A DNA stretch of 56,940 nucleotides from an uncultured Clostridium sp. (GTDB lineage Bacteria > Bacillota > Clostridia > TANB77 > CAG-508), in contig USIO01000008.1 of the NCBI GenBank assembly GCA_900554815.1, forward strand, positions 1 to 56,940, written 5' to 3'. The notes beneath the pieces were generated by a model. It had not been told where the DNA came from. It searched no databases and saw nothing but the letters and a program-made list of their open reading frames with translations. Positions 9,985-18,050 of this stretch are shown here, in pieces (positions within the stretch are counted from its first letter, which is position 1; each line of letters begins with the position of its first letter). Both the position numbers and the translations under genes were made by a program.

Positions 9985-10563
9985 TTAAATCAGTTGTGTT
10001 CTGTAGCAAGATATCTCATAAGTTGTTTTTTCTTGCTCTGTTTCCTCATACTTCTTTAGGTATTTCCTTGATTGGAACCGTCCAATTAAAAAAATACAGT
10101 CATTTAGTGATGCATGTTTTTCTATGTAGTGTGCATCCTCTCCCCAAGCAATACAAGGTATCCTACAATACCTTTTTTGGTTGTCGTGGCAAACCACACT
10201 AAAGCTGATGATAGTTTTTCTACTAACAGGTGTAACTCTAATTTCTGAAATGTCAGAAATGAAAGCAGTTAATTCCACCTCGTTGCGATCTTCGAATGTG
10301 CTGCTAATAAACTTTGCTTTTATAGCAAACACATATATCTTCCCATAATATTTCCTTATCTCTCCACATAGGCTTAGCTTTTTGTTAGAACCAATGTCTT
10401 CTTCGGTGATAAAACTCATTGGAATAACAACTGGAATTAAATCACTATTTCCACTTGTTCTTTCAACCAACATACATGCCCTAATGAAATACTCGCCTTT
10501 GAAATAATATGCGTACTCTACTTTTGTAATCCTTCCAATCAAGTAAACCCTGTTAAAGTTCAT
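9985..10563 (-). CDS. SSB-like protein with two OB-fold-type halves; probable foreign gene with a conventional CGG (Arg)
   Basis: A 192-residue protein whose halves each start like single-stranded DNA-binding proteins (MNFNRVYLIGRIT; VELTAFISDISEIRVTP) and whose end, FLIGRFQSRKY, resembles the last strands of an SSB OB fold. This suggests a DNA-binding role, not proven. It is the only gene here with an in-frame CGG (10078-10080, residue 162) that must be read as Arg: a +1 shift there gives a stop after seven more residues. Codon usage differs from neighbours, with AGG as the most frequent Arg codon and many GAG, CAC and GAC. It lies directly beside tmRNA, a common integration site, with its own promoter and terminator, so recent transfer is likely. 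Confidence 0.7.
   Translation of the reverse strand: MNFNRVYLIGRITKVEYAYYFKGEYFIRACMLVERTSGNSDLIPVVIPMSFITEEDIGSNKKLSLCGEIRKYYGKIYVFAIKAKFISSTFEDRNEVELTAFISDISEIRVTPVSRKTIISFSVVCHDNQKRYCRIPCIAWGEDAHYIEKHASLNDCIFLIGRFQSRKYLKKYEETEQEKTTYEISCYRTQLI
10078..10080 (-). other. Only conventional in-frame CGG (Arg) seen in the window
   Basis: Context GGA-CGG-TTC. Reading straight through gives IGRFQSRKYLKK and an open frame to the natural end. Applying the +1 rule gives Gly-Gly-Ser-Asn-Gln-Gly-Asn-Thr-stop. This is the single counterexample to the recoding rule, in a gene with foreign-looking codon usage. Confidence 0.8.
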
Positions 10564-10669
10564 GCCTATTCTCCTTTTTAGTTTTTTCCTTGTGTAGTAA
10601 AGTATTCTCCTATAGCCCTACATTTGTGTGTTTGTTCTTCTCCTTTCTGATTTAATATCTATAATAAGT

Positions 10670-10684
10670 CCTTCAATTTGAAGG
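10670..10684. promoter_or_regulatory. Palindrome just downstream of the SSB-like promoter
   Basis: CCTTCAA and TTGAAGG arms around one central base, about 12 bases downstream of the -10 box. The position suits a repressor operator, possibly autoregulatory; the binding protein is unknown. Confidence 0.4.
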
Positions 10685-10696
10685 CATTACATTATA

Positions 10697-10725
10697 ATTA
10701 TACCATATTTATCAATGTTTTTCAA
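10697..10725 (-). promoter_or_regulatory. Promoter of the SSB-like gene
   Basis: On the minus strand, TTGAAA (10720-10725), exactly 17 nt, then TATAAT (10697-10702). This is near consensus and leaves a 5' leader of about 125 nt. Confidence 0.8.
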
Positions 10726-10906
10726 TTGCATTAACATAATCTGTTTATGTAAAATTTCATAGTTTTATTATTTAAGGTTAGATGCAAAACTAAATTACCG
10801 TAGGGGCTTTTCTAGAATTTACTTTTAAATTTAAGGAATTTAAGGTTATTTTTATTTTTCTATTGAATTTTTATAAAAAATATGTTAAATTATATTAGTA
10901 ATTAAT

Positions 10907-10980
10907 AGGGGCATAGTACATTGGTAGTATAACGGTCTCCAAAACCGCTGAGCTAGGTTCGATTCCTAGTGCCCCTGCCA
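10907..10980 (+). tRNA. tRNA-Trp (anticodon CCA)
   Basis: A 74-nt cloverleaf: acceptor AGGGGCA/TGCCCCT, D-stem GTAC/GTAT, anticodon loop CTCCAAA, T-stem CTAGG/CCTAG with TTCGATT, encoded CCA. The outermost anticodon-stem pair is an A-C mismatch. Confidence 0.95.
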
Positions 10981-10986
10981 AATGGC

Positions 10987-11018
10987 TTGTCTTTATAAAA
11001 TATAAAGGCAGGTTTTTA
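10987..11018 (+). terminator. tRNA-Trp terminator
   Basis: A 12-bp stem with three G-T pairs, CTTGTCTTTATA against TATAAAGGCAGG, directly followed by TTTTT. Confidence 0.82.
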
Positions 11019-11045
11019 TTTATTGTAGATTTTCTTTTTATCATT

Positions 11046-11054
11046 TGATATAAT
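11046..11054 (+). promoter_or_regulatory. Extended -10 promoter of the CmpB/GtrA/M23 unit
   Basis: TGATATAAT contains a TGn extension and a perfect TATAAT at 11049-11054. No good -35 is seen at the standard distance. The ATG is 30 bases downstream. Confidence 0.5.
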
Positions 11055-11084
11055 TTATTAAATTATATTAATTTGGAGGCTTTT

Positions 11085-11906
11085 ATGAATTCCATCATTT
11101 TTTATTATTTATTATTTATTATTTATTCATTTTTAGGTTGGTGTATGGAAGTAATTGTTTGTGGAATTCCAAGTAGAAAATTTGTAAATAGAGGTTTTCT
11201 AATTGGTCCATATTGCCCTATTTATGGATGTGCAGCTATTTTTATGGTTTTGATACTGCATCAATATAAAGATGATTTATTTATTTTATTTGTTGTATCT
11301 GCTGTTATTTGCACATTTTTAGAATATGTTACTAGTTTTGCAATGGAAAAGCTTTTTCATGCTAGATGGTGGGATTATTCTAATAAAAAATTTAATATAA
11401 ATGGACGAGTTTGCCTTGTAAACTCTATGTATTTTGGTATTTTAGGTTGTTTACTCGTTCATTGGGTTAATCCATTTTTTAAAAGTTTATTATTGACTAT
11501 TCCATCTATTATATTAAATATATCTGGGTTGTTTTTATTTGCAATTTTTATTATTGATAATATTATTTCGTTTAATATTATTTCAAAATTTAAAGTAGCT
11601 ACAGATACAGTTCGTAAAGACAATACAGAAGAAATTACCGAAAAAATTAAAGGAATTCTTGAGCAAAAATCAATTCTTTATAAACGTTTATTACACGCTT
11701 ATCCAAATATGAAGTCTATGTTAATAAAAAAGAAGGAAAAAATAAAAGAATTTATGAATAATACTGAAGAAGATTTAAAAAATGCTGTTTCTAAAAAAAG
11801 CTCTGAACTTAAAGAGTTGCAAGAAGATTTGCAAAAGTTTATTGATGAAAAACAGTCAAAGTTAAAAGATTTATTAAATAAGGATGATGAAAATGAAAAA
11901 AATTAA
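11085..11906 (+). CDS. CmpB-family (PF06541-type) membrane protein
   Basis: A 273-residue protein with about five membrane segments in residues 1-165, including SFLGWCMEVIVCGIPSRKFVNRGFLIGPYCPIYG, the hallmark of the family annotated as putative ABC transporter permease (CmpB/DUF1113). A charged, helical cytoplasmic tail rich in Lys and Glu follows. The function is not established. The ATG at 11085 is chosen because GGAGG (11075-11079) precedes it; an upstream in-frame TTG overlaps that site. The gene overlaps the GtrA-like start by 14 bases. Confidence 0.85.
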   Translation: MNSIIFYYLLFIIYSFLGWCMEVIVCGIPSRKFVNRGFLIGPYCPIYGCAAIFMVLILHQYKDDLFILFVVSAVICTFLEYVTSFAMEKLFHARWWDYSNKKFNINGRVCLVNSMYFGILGCLLVHWVNPFFKSLLLTIPSIILNISGLFLFAIFIIDNIISFNIISKFKVATDTVRKDNTEEITEKIKGILEQKSILYKRLLHAYPNMKSMLIKKKEKIKEFMNNTEEDLKNAVSKKSSELKELQEDLQKFIDEKQSKLKDLLNKDDENEKN

Positions 11907-12309
11907 AAACTTAATAAAAAAAGTATGTACAAAAGAAGTTATATTATATGTTGTTTTTGGTGTTTTAACTACAATTGTTAATCTTGCAATTTCTTATGTT
12001 TTAGAGGGATATTGCTATATAGATGGTTCTATTGCTAGTGCTATAGGAATTATAGCTGCTGTTATATTTGCTTATTTTACAAATAGGAAATTAGTTTTTA
12101 ATTCAGTAGCCAATACTTTTAAAAAAAATTTAAGAGAATTTGGTAAATTTATTTTAGGAAGATCTGGCACTATGATTTTAGAACAAGGTGGAGTTATGTT
12201 ATTTTACAATATATTTAATTTTCCTTTTATTCCAGTAAAATTTTCTTTAACAATTCTTGTTATTATTTTAAATTTCTTTATTAGTAAATTTTTTGCATTT
12301 AGAAAATAA
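11893..12309 (+). CDS. GtrA-family membrane protein
   Basis: A 138-residue protein with four predicted membrane segments. The motifs YVVFGVLTTIVNLAISY and AYFTNRKLVFNS are typical of GtrA/DPMS3 proteins, which are linked to flipping of lipid-linked sugars. The start at 11893 follows AAGG by about 10 nt; ATGs at 11884 and 11887 are too close to it. It overlaps the end of the CmpB-like gene and is probably translationally coupled to it. Confidence 0.85.
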   Translation: MKKIKNLIKKVCTKEVILYVVFGVLTTIVNLAISYVLEGYCYIDGSIASAIGIIAAVIFAYFTNRKLVFNSVANTFKKNLREFGKFILGRSGTMILEQGGVMLFYNIFNFPFIPVKFSLTILVIILNFFISKFFAFRK

Positions 12310-12352
12310 AATTCATTTTTGGGGGCAAATAAATTAAGTTGGAGGTATTTTC

Positions 12353-12949
12353 TTGAATAATTATTTGCTTCCTATTTATGGTTTTTTATTTATTTTTATA
12401 TTTATTGTTACTTTATTTGTTAGTACAACTGTCCCTTTTTTTAATAATAATATTCAATTTGAAACTAGTTTAGATAATACATTTTTTATTTCTATTGATA
12501 ATTCTAGTTTTGTTTGGCCCACTCCTCGGCTATTCCACTATTACTTCTTATTTTGGGTATAGAAAAGCTCCAACTGCAGGTGCTTCCACATACCATTCTG
12601 GGATAGATATTGCAGCTCCTACCCGGGTGTAATATTGTTTCTTTATTTTCTGGTACAGTTAGTTATATAGGCTTTAATGGTGCTGGTGGTTACACAATTA
12701 CCATTAAAAGCAATGAATTTACAGCTTCTTACTGCCATGTTTCCCCTAATTTTAAAGTTTTTAAAGGTCAAAAGATATATAAAGGAGATATTATTGGAAA
12801 TGTTGGACCTAAAAATGTTTATGGAATTCCTAATAATCCATATAAAGACAAAAATGGTAACCCCACAAATGGAGCTACCACAGGTCCTCATTTACATTTA
12901 ACATTAAGAAAAAGTCGGAAAATTAGTTAATCCTTTAGATTATTTTTAA
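12353..12949 (+). CDS. M23 family peptidase, three CGG +1 recoding sites
   Basis: A 197-residue secreted or membrane-anchored zinc endopeptidase of the LytM/M23 family. A TTG start lies 7 nt after GGAGG (12341-12345), a hydrophobic anchor covers about residues 3-24, and the catalytic domain follows with YHSGIDIA (metal His and Asp) and GPHLHLTL (HxH). Conventional reading splits it into three fragments. Reading CGGC at 12527, CGGG at 12624 and CGGA at 12916 as Gly 59, 91 and 188 restores WPTPGYSTITSYFGYR, DIAAPTGCNIVS and LRKSGKLVNPLDYF, each matching the usual family sequence. The restored stop at 12947-12949 abuts the converging gene's stop at 12951. Likely target: cell-wall peptide cross-links. 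Confidence 0.93.
12527..12530 (+). other. CGG +1 recoding site, M23 site 1 (CGGC)
   Basis: Context CCT-CGG-CTA. Skipping the C gives Pro-Thr-Pro-Gly-Tyr, the conserved entry to the M23 domain. The unshifted frame stops 11 codons after CGG. Confidence 0.93.
12624..12627 (+). other. CGG +1 recoding site, M23 site 2 (CGGG)
   Basis: Context ACC-CGG-GTG-TAA. Skipping the C gives Ala-Ala-Pro-Thr-Gly-Cys, the conserved APTG turn. The unshifted frame stops two codons after CGG. Confidence 0.93.
12916..12919 (+). other. CGG +1 recoding site, M23 site 3 (CGGA)
   Basis: Context AGT-CGG-AAA. Skipping the C gives Lys-Ser-Gly-Lys-Leu-Val-Asn-Pro-Leu, the conserved M23 ending. Confidence 0.92.
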
Positions 12950-12950
12950 T

Positions 12951-13454
12951 TTACATATCATCTTCATCAATATTATTTATATCTATGTTTTCATTTGTGT
13001 GTTCTTCCCATTCGTGGCAATGGCTACAATTTCCATTGCATTCTTCTTCGTTTCCGTCCCAGTCTAATTCAATTACATTTTTACATTCTGGGCAAGTTAC
13101 TTCTTCTTTCATTTCATCCATTTCTATTACAAATTCATAGTTACAATAAGGGCATACAATCTGAAAGTCATAACTGTCTTCTTCTGTGTCTAGTTCATTA
13201 TCATAAATATCTTTTTCAATTGTATTAATTACTTTTTGTATGCTTTTTATTTTTTCTTCTAGTTTTAATTGTTTTTGTTCTAGATTATTAATTTTGTCCT
13301 CATATTTTTTAGTAACTTCTTCCATTTCATTAATAAACATTGTTGATAATTTATACACTTGGTTTTTAACATATTCTAATTCTTCTGGATTAGAAATGTT
13401 TTTGTCTAATTCTGAAATTATGTTTTTATATTCTTTATTTAAATAATCTGTCAT
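12951..13454 (-). CDS. CD1247-like zinc-ribbon protein downstream of efp
   Basis: A 167-residue acidic protein. Residues about 1-90 are a helical, coiled-coil-prone domain; then comes a two-CxxC zinc ribbon (CPYCNYEF...CPECKNVIEL), and the tail is rich in Asp, Glu and Asn with a further CxGxCxxCH cluster. Clostridia often carry such a gene (CD1247 N-terminal domain family) after efp; function unknown. The start at 13454 is just past the efp stop and is preceded by AAAGGAA; the longer frame upstream would overlap efp. Confidence 0.75.
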   Translation of the reverse strand: MTDYLNKEYKNIISELDKNISNPEELEYVKNQVYKLSTMFINEMEEVTKKYEDKINNLEQKQLKLEEKIKSIQKVINTIEKDIYDNELDTEEDSYDFQIVCPYCNYEFVIEMDEMKEEVTCPECKNVIELDWDGNEEECNGNCSHCHEWEEHTNENIDINNIDEDDM

Positions 13455-13470
13455 TCCAATAAGTTCCTTT

Positions 13471-14037
13471 CTAAATTCTTTCCATATATTCTCCGGTTCT
13501 TGTGTCAATTCTAATAACATCGCCAATGTTAACAAATAATGGTACATTAATATTTGAACCATTTTCTAATGTTGCAGGCTTTGTAGCACTAGTTGAAGTA
13601 TTGCCACTAAAACCTGGTTCTGTATATGTAACTTCTAATTCAACAAATATTGGAGGTTCAACTGCAAATACTTTTCCTTTAAAAGATAAAATTTTTACAG
13701 ACATATTTTCTTTTATGAATTTTAGAGCGTCTCCTAATTCTTCTTTATTAAGTGGTATTTGTTCATAATTATTATTATCCATAAAATAATATAGTTCTCC
13801 GTCATTGTATAAATATTGCATATCTCGTTTCTCGATCTCTGCTCCTTGCAATTTTTCTGATGGGTTAAAAGTTTTTTCCAAAACAGAGCCATTGATTACA
13901 TTTTTTAATTTTGTTCTTACAAATGCTGCTCCTTTCCCTGGTTTTACATGTTGAAATTCTACTACTTTATAAACTGAATTGTCCATTTCAAATGTTGTTC
14001 CATTTCTAATATCTCCTGCCATATATACTTCTGCCAT
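13471..14037 (-). CDS. efp: Translation elongation factor P
   Basis: EF-P relieves ribosome stalling at polyproline stretches. The 188-residue protein has the three-barrel order: KOW-like domain with HVKPGKGAAFVRTKLKN (Lys at the loop tip where modification occurs in many bacteria), a middle OB domain and a C-terminal domain ending RIDTRTGEYMERI. The start at 14037 is preferred because GGGG precedes it; an in-frame ATG at 14070 would add 11 atypical residues. It overlaps no gene once the CD1247-like start is set correctly. Confidence 0.97.
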   Translation of the reverse strand: MAEVYMAGDIRNGTTFEMDNSVYKVVEFQHVKPGKGAAFVRTKLKNVINGSVLEKTFNPSEKLQGAEIEKRDMQYLYNDGELYYFMDNNNYEQIPLNKEELGDALKFIKENMSVKILSFKGKVFAVEPPIFVELEVTYTEPGFSGNTSTSATKPATLENGSNINVPLFVNIGDVIRIDTRTGEYMERI

Positions 14038-14075
14038 TATTATTCCCCTTTCTAATTTAAAAATATCCACAAAAT

Positions 14076-14104
14076 ATTTTACTACATTTTTGTAGCTAAA
14101 TCAA
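14076..14104 (-). promoter_or_regulatory. Putative efp promoter
   Basis: On the minus strand, TTGATT (14099-14104), 17 nt, then TAAAAT (14076-14081). The spacer contains a small CTACA/TGTAG inverted repeat. Confidence 0.6.
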
Positions 14105-14156
14105 GTATTTTACGTTATTTTCAATGTTTTTTGTCCATTCATATAAAAATTGTTTT

Positions 14157-15219
14157 TTATATTATAATATAATTTTTGTCAAAATTGGTTAAAGTTATGC
14201 AACCATTTTTTGTAATTAGCACTGTGTCTTCTATTCTTACTCCAAATTTGCCTGGCAAGTAAATTCCTGGTTCATTTGTTACTACCATGTTTTCTCTTAG
14301 GATTTGGTTGCTTTTAGAACTTAAAATTGGGCCTTCATGGAGTGTTAACCCTACTCCATGTCCTAATGCATGAAGTAGTACTTGTCTATTTATTGCAAAA
14401 TTATTTTCTACTAATTTTGTAATAGTCTTTATACTTCCTCCATCACGTAGTTGTTCTAATGTAAACAGCTGGTTTTTTAAAACAATATCATAAATCTTTT
14501 TAATATCCTCTTTTATTTCTCCAACAAATATTGTTCTTGTCATATCTGAACAATATCCGTTGTATTTGCAACCCATATCAATTGTAATAGCATCCCCATA
14601 CTCTATTTTCTTATCTGTTGGTACTGCATGTGGCATAGATGAATTCGTTCCGTGAAGCAACTATTGGTTCAAAAGAAATATCTTCTGCACCGTTAGACTT
14701 AAAATATCTTTCTATTTCTAGTGCTATTTCCTTTTCTGTTTTACCTATTTTAATATATGATAATAAGTACTTAAAACACTCATCTGTTATTTTACAAGCC
14801 TTTGTTATTTTTTCTATTTCAGTTTGATCTTTTATTATTCTATGTGTTTCTATTATATTTTCTGTTTCTTGTAAGCTTTCTACCTTATACATATGCATAA
14901 ATTTTTTATATGTTGCATATGTTATATAATTTTCTTCAAAGCCAACATTTCCACAAAATAAAAAGAAATTTTCGTAATCTTCTGGTCTAATTGCCATTGA
15001 ATCATACACAATAATTCCGTCATCAACAGTTAATGTACTATTTACTGTTTCTATGTATCTTGCATCTGTAATATAAATGTTTTCTTTTCTTGTAATTAAT
15101 AATGTTCCTTCTGCATTTATATTAGTTAAATATTTAATATTAATTGGGTTAGATACAATCATGCCATCTAAATTAAGTCCTTTTAATTTATTCCTTAGCC
15201 ATTCAATTTTTTGATTCAT
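14157..15219 (-). CDS. pepP: Xaa-Pro aminopeptidase (M24 family), one CGG +1 recoding site
   Basis: Removes N-terminal residues preceding proline. The 353-residue protein has an N-terminal creatinase-type domain (1-125) and a C-terminal pita-bread domain with all five metal ligands: two Asp (ITIDMGCKYNGYCSDMTR), His (HALGHGVGLTLHEG), and two Glu (NEPGIY, RIEDTVL). Conventional reading stops in the middle. Reading CGGA at 14649-14652 as Gly 190 restores FEPIVASGTNSSMPHAVP, the typical family sequence at this point. All metal ligands lie after the recoding site. The start at 15219 is chosen because AAGGAG ends 6 nt before it. Confidence 0.95.
14649..14652 (-). other. CGG +1 recoding site in pepP (CGGA)
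   Basis: Context TCA-CGG-AAC on the minus strand. Skipping the C gives Ala-Ser-Gly-Thr-Asn-Ser, a conserved M24 motif. The unshifted frame stops 14 codons after CGG and contains none of the metal ligands. Confidence 0.95.
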
Positions 15220-15268
15220 CTCCATCTCCTTCTAAAAAATATTTATAATCTTTATGTTATCTATTTTT

Positions 15269-16021
15269 TTATCCTTTATACATTCCTAGTGTAAAAATTT
15301 TAAATAAAATAACTAGTAGTAATTCTGAAGGAACTATAATTGTAATTAATGTTGCAAGAACAATAAATGGCCCAAATGGAATATATTCATCTGTTGATTT
15401 TTTCTTACTAATTAATAAAATAATACTAATAATTGCTCCTAATAAAAATGCAATAATAGAAATAACAATAATATTAACTAAGCCAAAGTATAGTCCTAGT
15501 CCCCCCATTAGTTTTACATCTCCAAAGCCCATTGCTTCTTTCCCTGCAATTGCTCCACCAATTAAAGTTATTGCTAAAAATATTCCTGCTCCTGCAAGTC
15601 CTCCTAATAGCATATTTATTGCAACTGTTATATTAGAAGTTATCCCATATAAAAATGTAAAAATAAGGCCAGTTTCAAATATAGTAAGGTTTAGTCTATT
15701 AGGTATAATTTGCAATTTAAAATCAATTACAAAAGCTGTCAATAGCATAGGTGTTAAAATTAAATACATTAATAAATTTAAATCTTTTGGAAATTCCCAA
15801 TGGATACCATATTTATATAAAATAACTGAATATAAAATAGCAGTAATTATAATTAGAGAATAATTTGTTTTTATGTTTTTTCTTTCTTTAAAATATTCTT
15901 TGCAAAAAACTGTTTTTTCGTTTGGTAATCTATAATTGCACCATGATAGGAAATACCCTACTATTCCCCCTAAAATTATTATAATTAAATATGCTAAAAT
16001 ATGTGTATCATTTATATACAT
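15269..16021 (-). CDS. Prepilin peptidase (type IV leader peptidase, A24)
   Basis: A 250-residue polytopic membrane protease with its two catalytic aspartates in AFVIDFKLQIIPN and in MGFGDVKLM (the GxGD motif). The N-terminal region lacks a paired CxxC zinc motif, so the methyltransferase half may be reduced. The start at 16021 is chosen because GAGGAG inside the yqeG end is well spaced before it; the two genes overlap by 14 bases. No pilin gene is visible in the window. Confidence 0.9.
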   Translation of the reverse strand: MYINDTHILAYLIIIILGGIVGYFLSWCNYRLPNEKTVFCKEYFKERKNIKTNYSLIIITAILYSVILYKYGIHWEFPKDLNLLMYLILTPMLLTAFVIDFKLQIIPNRLNLTIFETGLIFTFLYGITSNITVAINMLLGGLAGAGIFLAITLIGGAIAGKEAMGFGDVKLMGGLGLYFGLVNIIVISIIAFLLGAIISIILLISKKKSTDEYIPFGPFIVLATLITIIVPSELLLVILFKIFTLGMYKG

Positions 16022-16529
16022 TGTTTTTCTCCTCATTTCTTGTTTTTTTCATATACTTTTGTAATATATAATTTTCTAGTGGCCTTTTTATAATTGTTAA
16101 AATAATGTCTTTTTCATCTAAAGGTTTTACCAAAATAGAAAACATTTTGCAACGGTTTGCACCTAATACGTCTGTAAAAAGTTGGTCTCCAACAACAGCT
16201 ATATTTTCTGGTTCAATTTGTAAAATTTTTTGTGCTTTCATTAGCCCTATTTTAAATGGTTTCATACCAAATTTTATATAATCTATTTCTAGTTCTTTAG
16301 AAGTTTTTTCTAATTTTTCAGTTTTATTGCTATTAGATACAATTATTAGTTTAATACCTTTTTCTTTTAGTTCTTTTACCCACTGTTTAGCACCATTTAC
16401 AATATTTACATTAAAATCTATTAAAGTATTATCCATATCTAAAATAATACCTTTTATATTGTTTTTTTCTAGAATTTCATATTTTATTTCTAAAATATTT
16501 TCTAAATATATTTTGGGATAAAAATTCAT
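16008..16529 (-). CDS. YqeG-family HAD phosphatase
   Basis: A 173-residue HAD-superfamily (IIIA) phosphatase. The nucleophile motif is GIILDMDNTLI, motif II is IVSNSNK, the motif III lysine is in GMKPFK, and motif IV is VVGDQLFTD. YqeG-like proteins commonly precede translation or cell-envelope genes in Bacillota; one characterised relative is a phosphatidylglycerophosphatase. The substrate is not shown here. It heads the unit running to pepP. Confidence 0.9.
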   Translation of the reverse strand: MNFYPKIYLENILEIKYEILEKNNIKGIILDMDNTLIDFNVNIVNGAKQWVKELKEKGIKLIIVSNSNKTEKLEKTSKELEIDYIKFGMKPFKIGLMKAQKILQIEPENIAVVGDQLFTDVLGANRCKMFSILVKPLDEKDIILTIIKRPLENYILQKYMKKTRNEEKNNVYK

Positions 16530-16597
16530 ATTAATATTACATTCCTCTCCATTAATACTTTAATCTTACCAGTGTATCCTATTTTTGTCAATTTTAT

Positions 16598-16626
16598 TTG
16601 CAAATATTTTTCTTTTTTGCTATACT
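16598..16626 (+). promoter_or_regulatory. Promoter of the MFS transporter gene
   Basis: TTGCAA (16598-16603), 17 nt, TATACT (16621-16626). A small GCTATT-GAA-AATAGC hairpin follows just after the expected start point. Confidence 0.72.
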
Positions 16627-16694
16627 ATTAATTGGCTATTGAAAATAGCATATTAATATTTATATTTAAAATATATAAATTGGAGAATTAACTA

Positions 16695-17994
16695 ATGATT
16701 AATATGTATGGTAAAAAAAATTTAAATATGAAATTATTTCCTATATACAAAATGTTTGCATGGGATTTGCTTTTTTATTATGCTATTTCTTTTTTATTTT
16801 TAACAAATGTAAAAAGTCTTAGTGCTTCTGAAGTAGTTTTAGTAGATGTTTCTTTTTATACTTTTTTTAAATTTATTTTTCAGCTTCCAGGGACAATTAT
16901 TATAGATAAATTTGGTAAAAAATCTAGTTTAATAGCAGCTAATATTTTTATATGTATTGCTGTTTTATTAATTTTAATAACCCCAAATATATCTGTTCTT
17001 ATTATAGCCGAAATCTTTATGTCATTAGGATATGTAATTAAATCTTTAGTTGAACCTAATCTTTTGTATGATTCAATACCTAATTCCGATTACCGTAGAA
17101 GATTATTTGGAAATATTGATGGCAAAGGTTCTTCTTTTTATTATTATTTAAATGCTATTTCTTCTATTGCTACTGGTTTTTTATATACGGTTAATCCTTA
17201 TTTGCCAATTATGATTTGTCTTTTTATTTCTGTAATATCAACATATTTATCTACTTTGTTTTATGATATTAATACTAATGGCATCAATAAAGCCGAGTCA
17301 ATTCCAAGCATTTCTCAAAGAATAAGTGAATATTTTAAAGAATTAAAATATATTTTTCGCCATATTTTAAAATCCAGTCGATTACGTTGTTTAATTATAT
17401 TTTATGGCATTTTACAAAGTCTTATTTTTTTGACAGCAACACTAGACAGGAGTTTGTTACAAGATTTATCTATTCAGCCAGAATATTTTGGTATTATATA
17501 TGGTTTAACTGCACTACTTTCTGGGATAGCCTCTTATTCTCAAAATATTTTTCATAATTTATTTAGGAATAGAGTATTAACAATATTTGCAAGTTTATTT
17601 GTTTTTTCTTGTATTATTTCTCGGTTTGTTTATTATTATGAATGTTCCTTTTAATATTAGTATTATAATAGTTTTAATTTCATTTGGGATAAGAGCTATA
17701 GTAAAAGGGCCATTTTATACATTAGCGAAAAAATATTTAAGTAGTTTTTCTTCTGCAAATACACGTACTAAAATTTATTCTGCTACTTATATGTTTGAAA
17801 ATATATGTGGAGTTTTTATTGCATTTTTAGCTTCCAAACTACTTGAATTTACTTCAACAGCCTATGTTTTTGTAATTATTGGGTGTGTATTTTCATTTAT
17901 TTTTATGTTATTATTAAAATACATGAAAACTCGTGTTGGTCTAAATCCTGAGCAATATAAAAAAGATGATATTTCTTTATTAGACTTAAAATAA
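16695..17994 (+). CDS. MFS-type transporter, one CGG +1 recoding site
   Basis: A 432-residue protein with about 12 membrane segments and a charged central loop near residues 195-225, as in the major facilitator superfamily. Substrate unknown. Conventional reading stops at 17654 after segment nine. Reading CGGT at 17622 as Gly 310 continues into SGLFIIMNVPFNI and the last membrane segments, giving a normal MFS length. GGAGAA precedes the ATG. Confidence 0.88.
17622..17625 (+). other. CGG +1 recoding site in the MFS gene (CGGT)
   Basis: Context TCT-CGG-TTT. Skipping the C gives Ser-Gly-Leu-Phe-Ile-Ile inside a membrane helix. The unshifted frame stops ten codons after CGG. Confidence 0.9.
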
Positions 17995-18005
17995 TATATA
18001 ATTTT

Positions 18006-18050
18006 AAAAGAATAATCTTCCTAAAAACAACTTAGGAAGATTATTCTTTT
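18006..18050. terminator. Bidirectional terminator
   Basis: A perfect 19-bp inverted repeat, AAAAGAATAATCTTCCTAA (18006-18024) and its complement (18032-18050), lies between the converging MFS and dTMP kinase-like genes. The last bases overlap the latter's stop codon. Confidence 0.9.

Larger units (their letters stand above)
10564..10906. other. Intergenic region between the SSB-like gene and tRNA-Trp
   Basis: About 340 bases without a supportable gene. It holds the ribosome binding site of the SSB-like gene (AAAGGAG), its promoter (10697-10725) with an operator-like palindrome (10670-10684), and a weak tRNA-Trp promoter (TTGAAT near 10863, TTAAAT near 10885). I see no copy of the tmRNA 3' end that would mark an attachment site. 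Confidence 0.6.

Noticed and set aside
9869..10906. A bounded integrated element at the tmRNA 3' end
   Set aside because: I found no direct repeat of the tmRNA 3' end downstream and no integrase. The foreign origin of the SSB-like gene rests on codon use and place only.
12643..12891. Open frame opposite the M23 gene
   Set aside because: It is the complement of the restored M23 coding sequence and has no support of its own.
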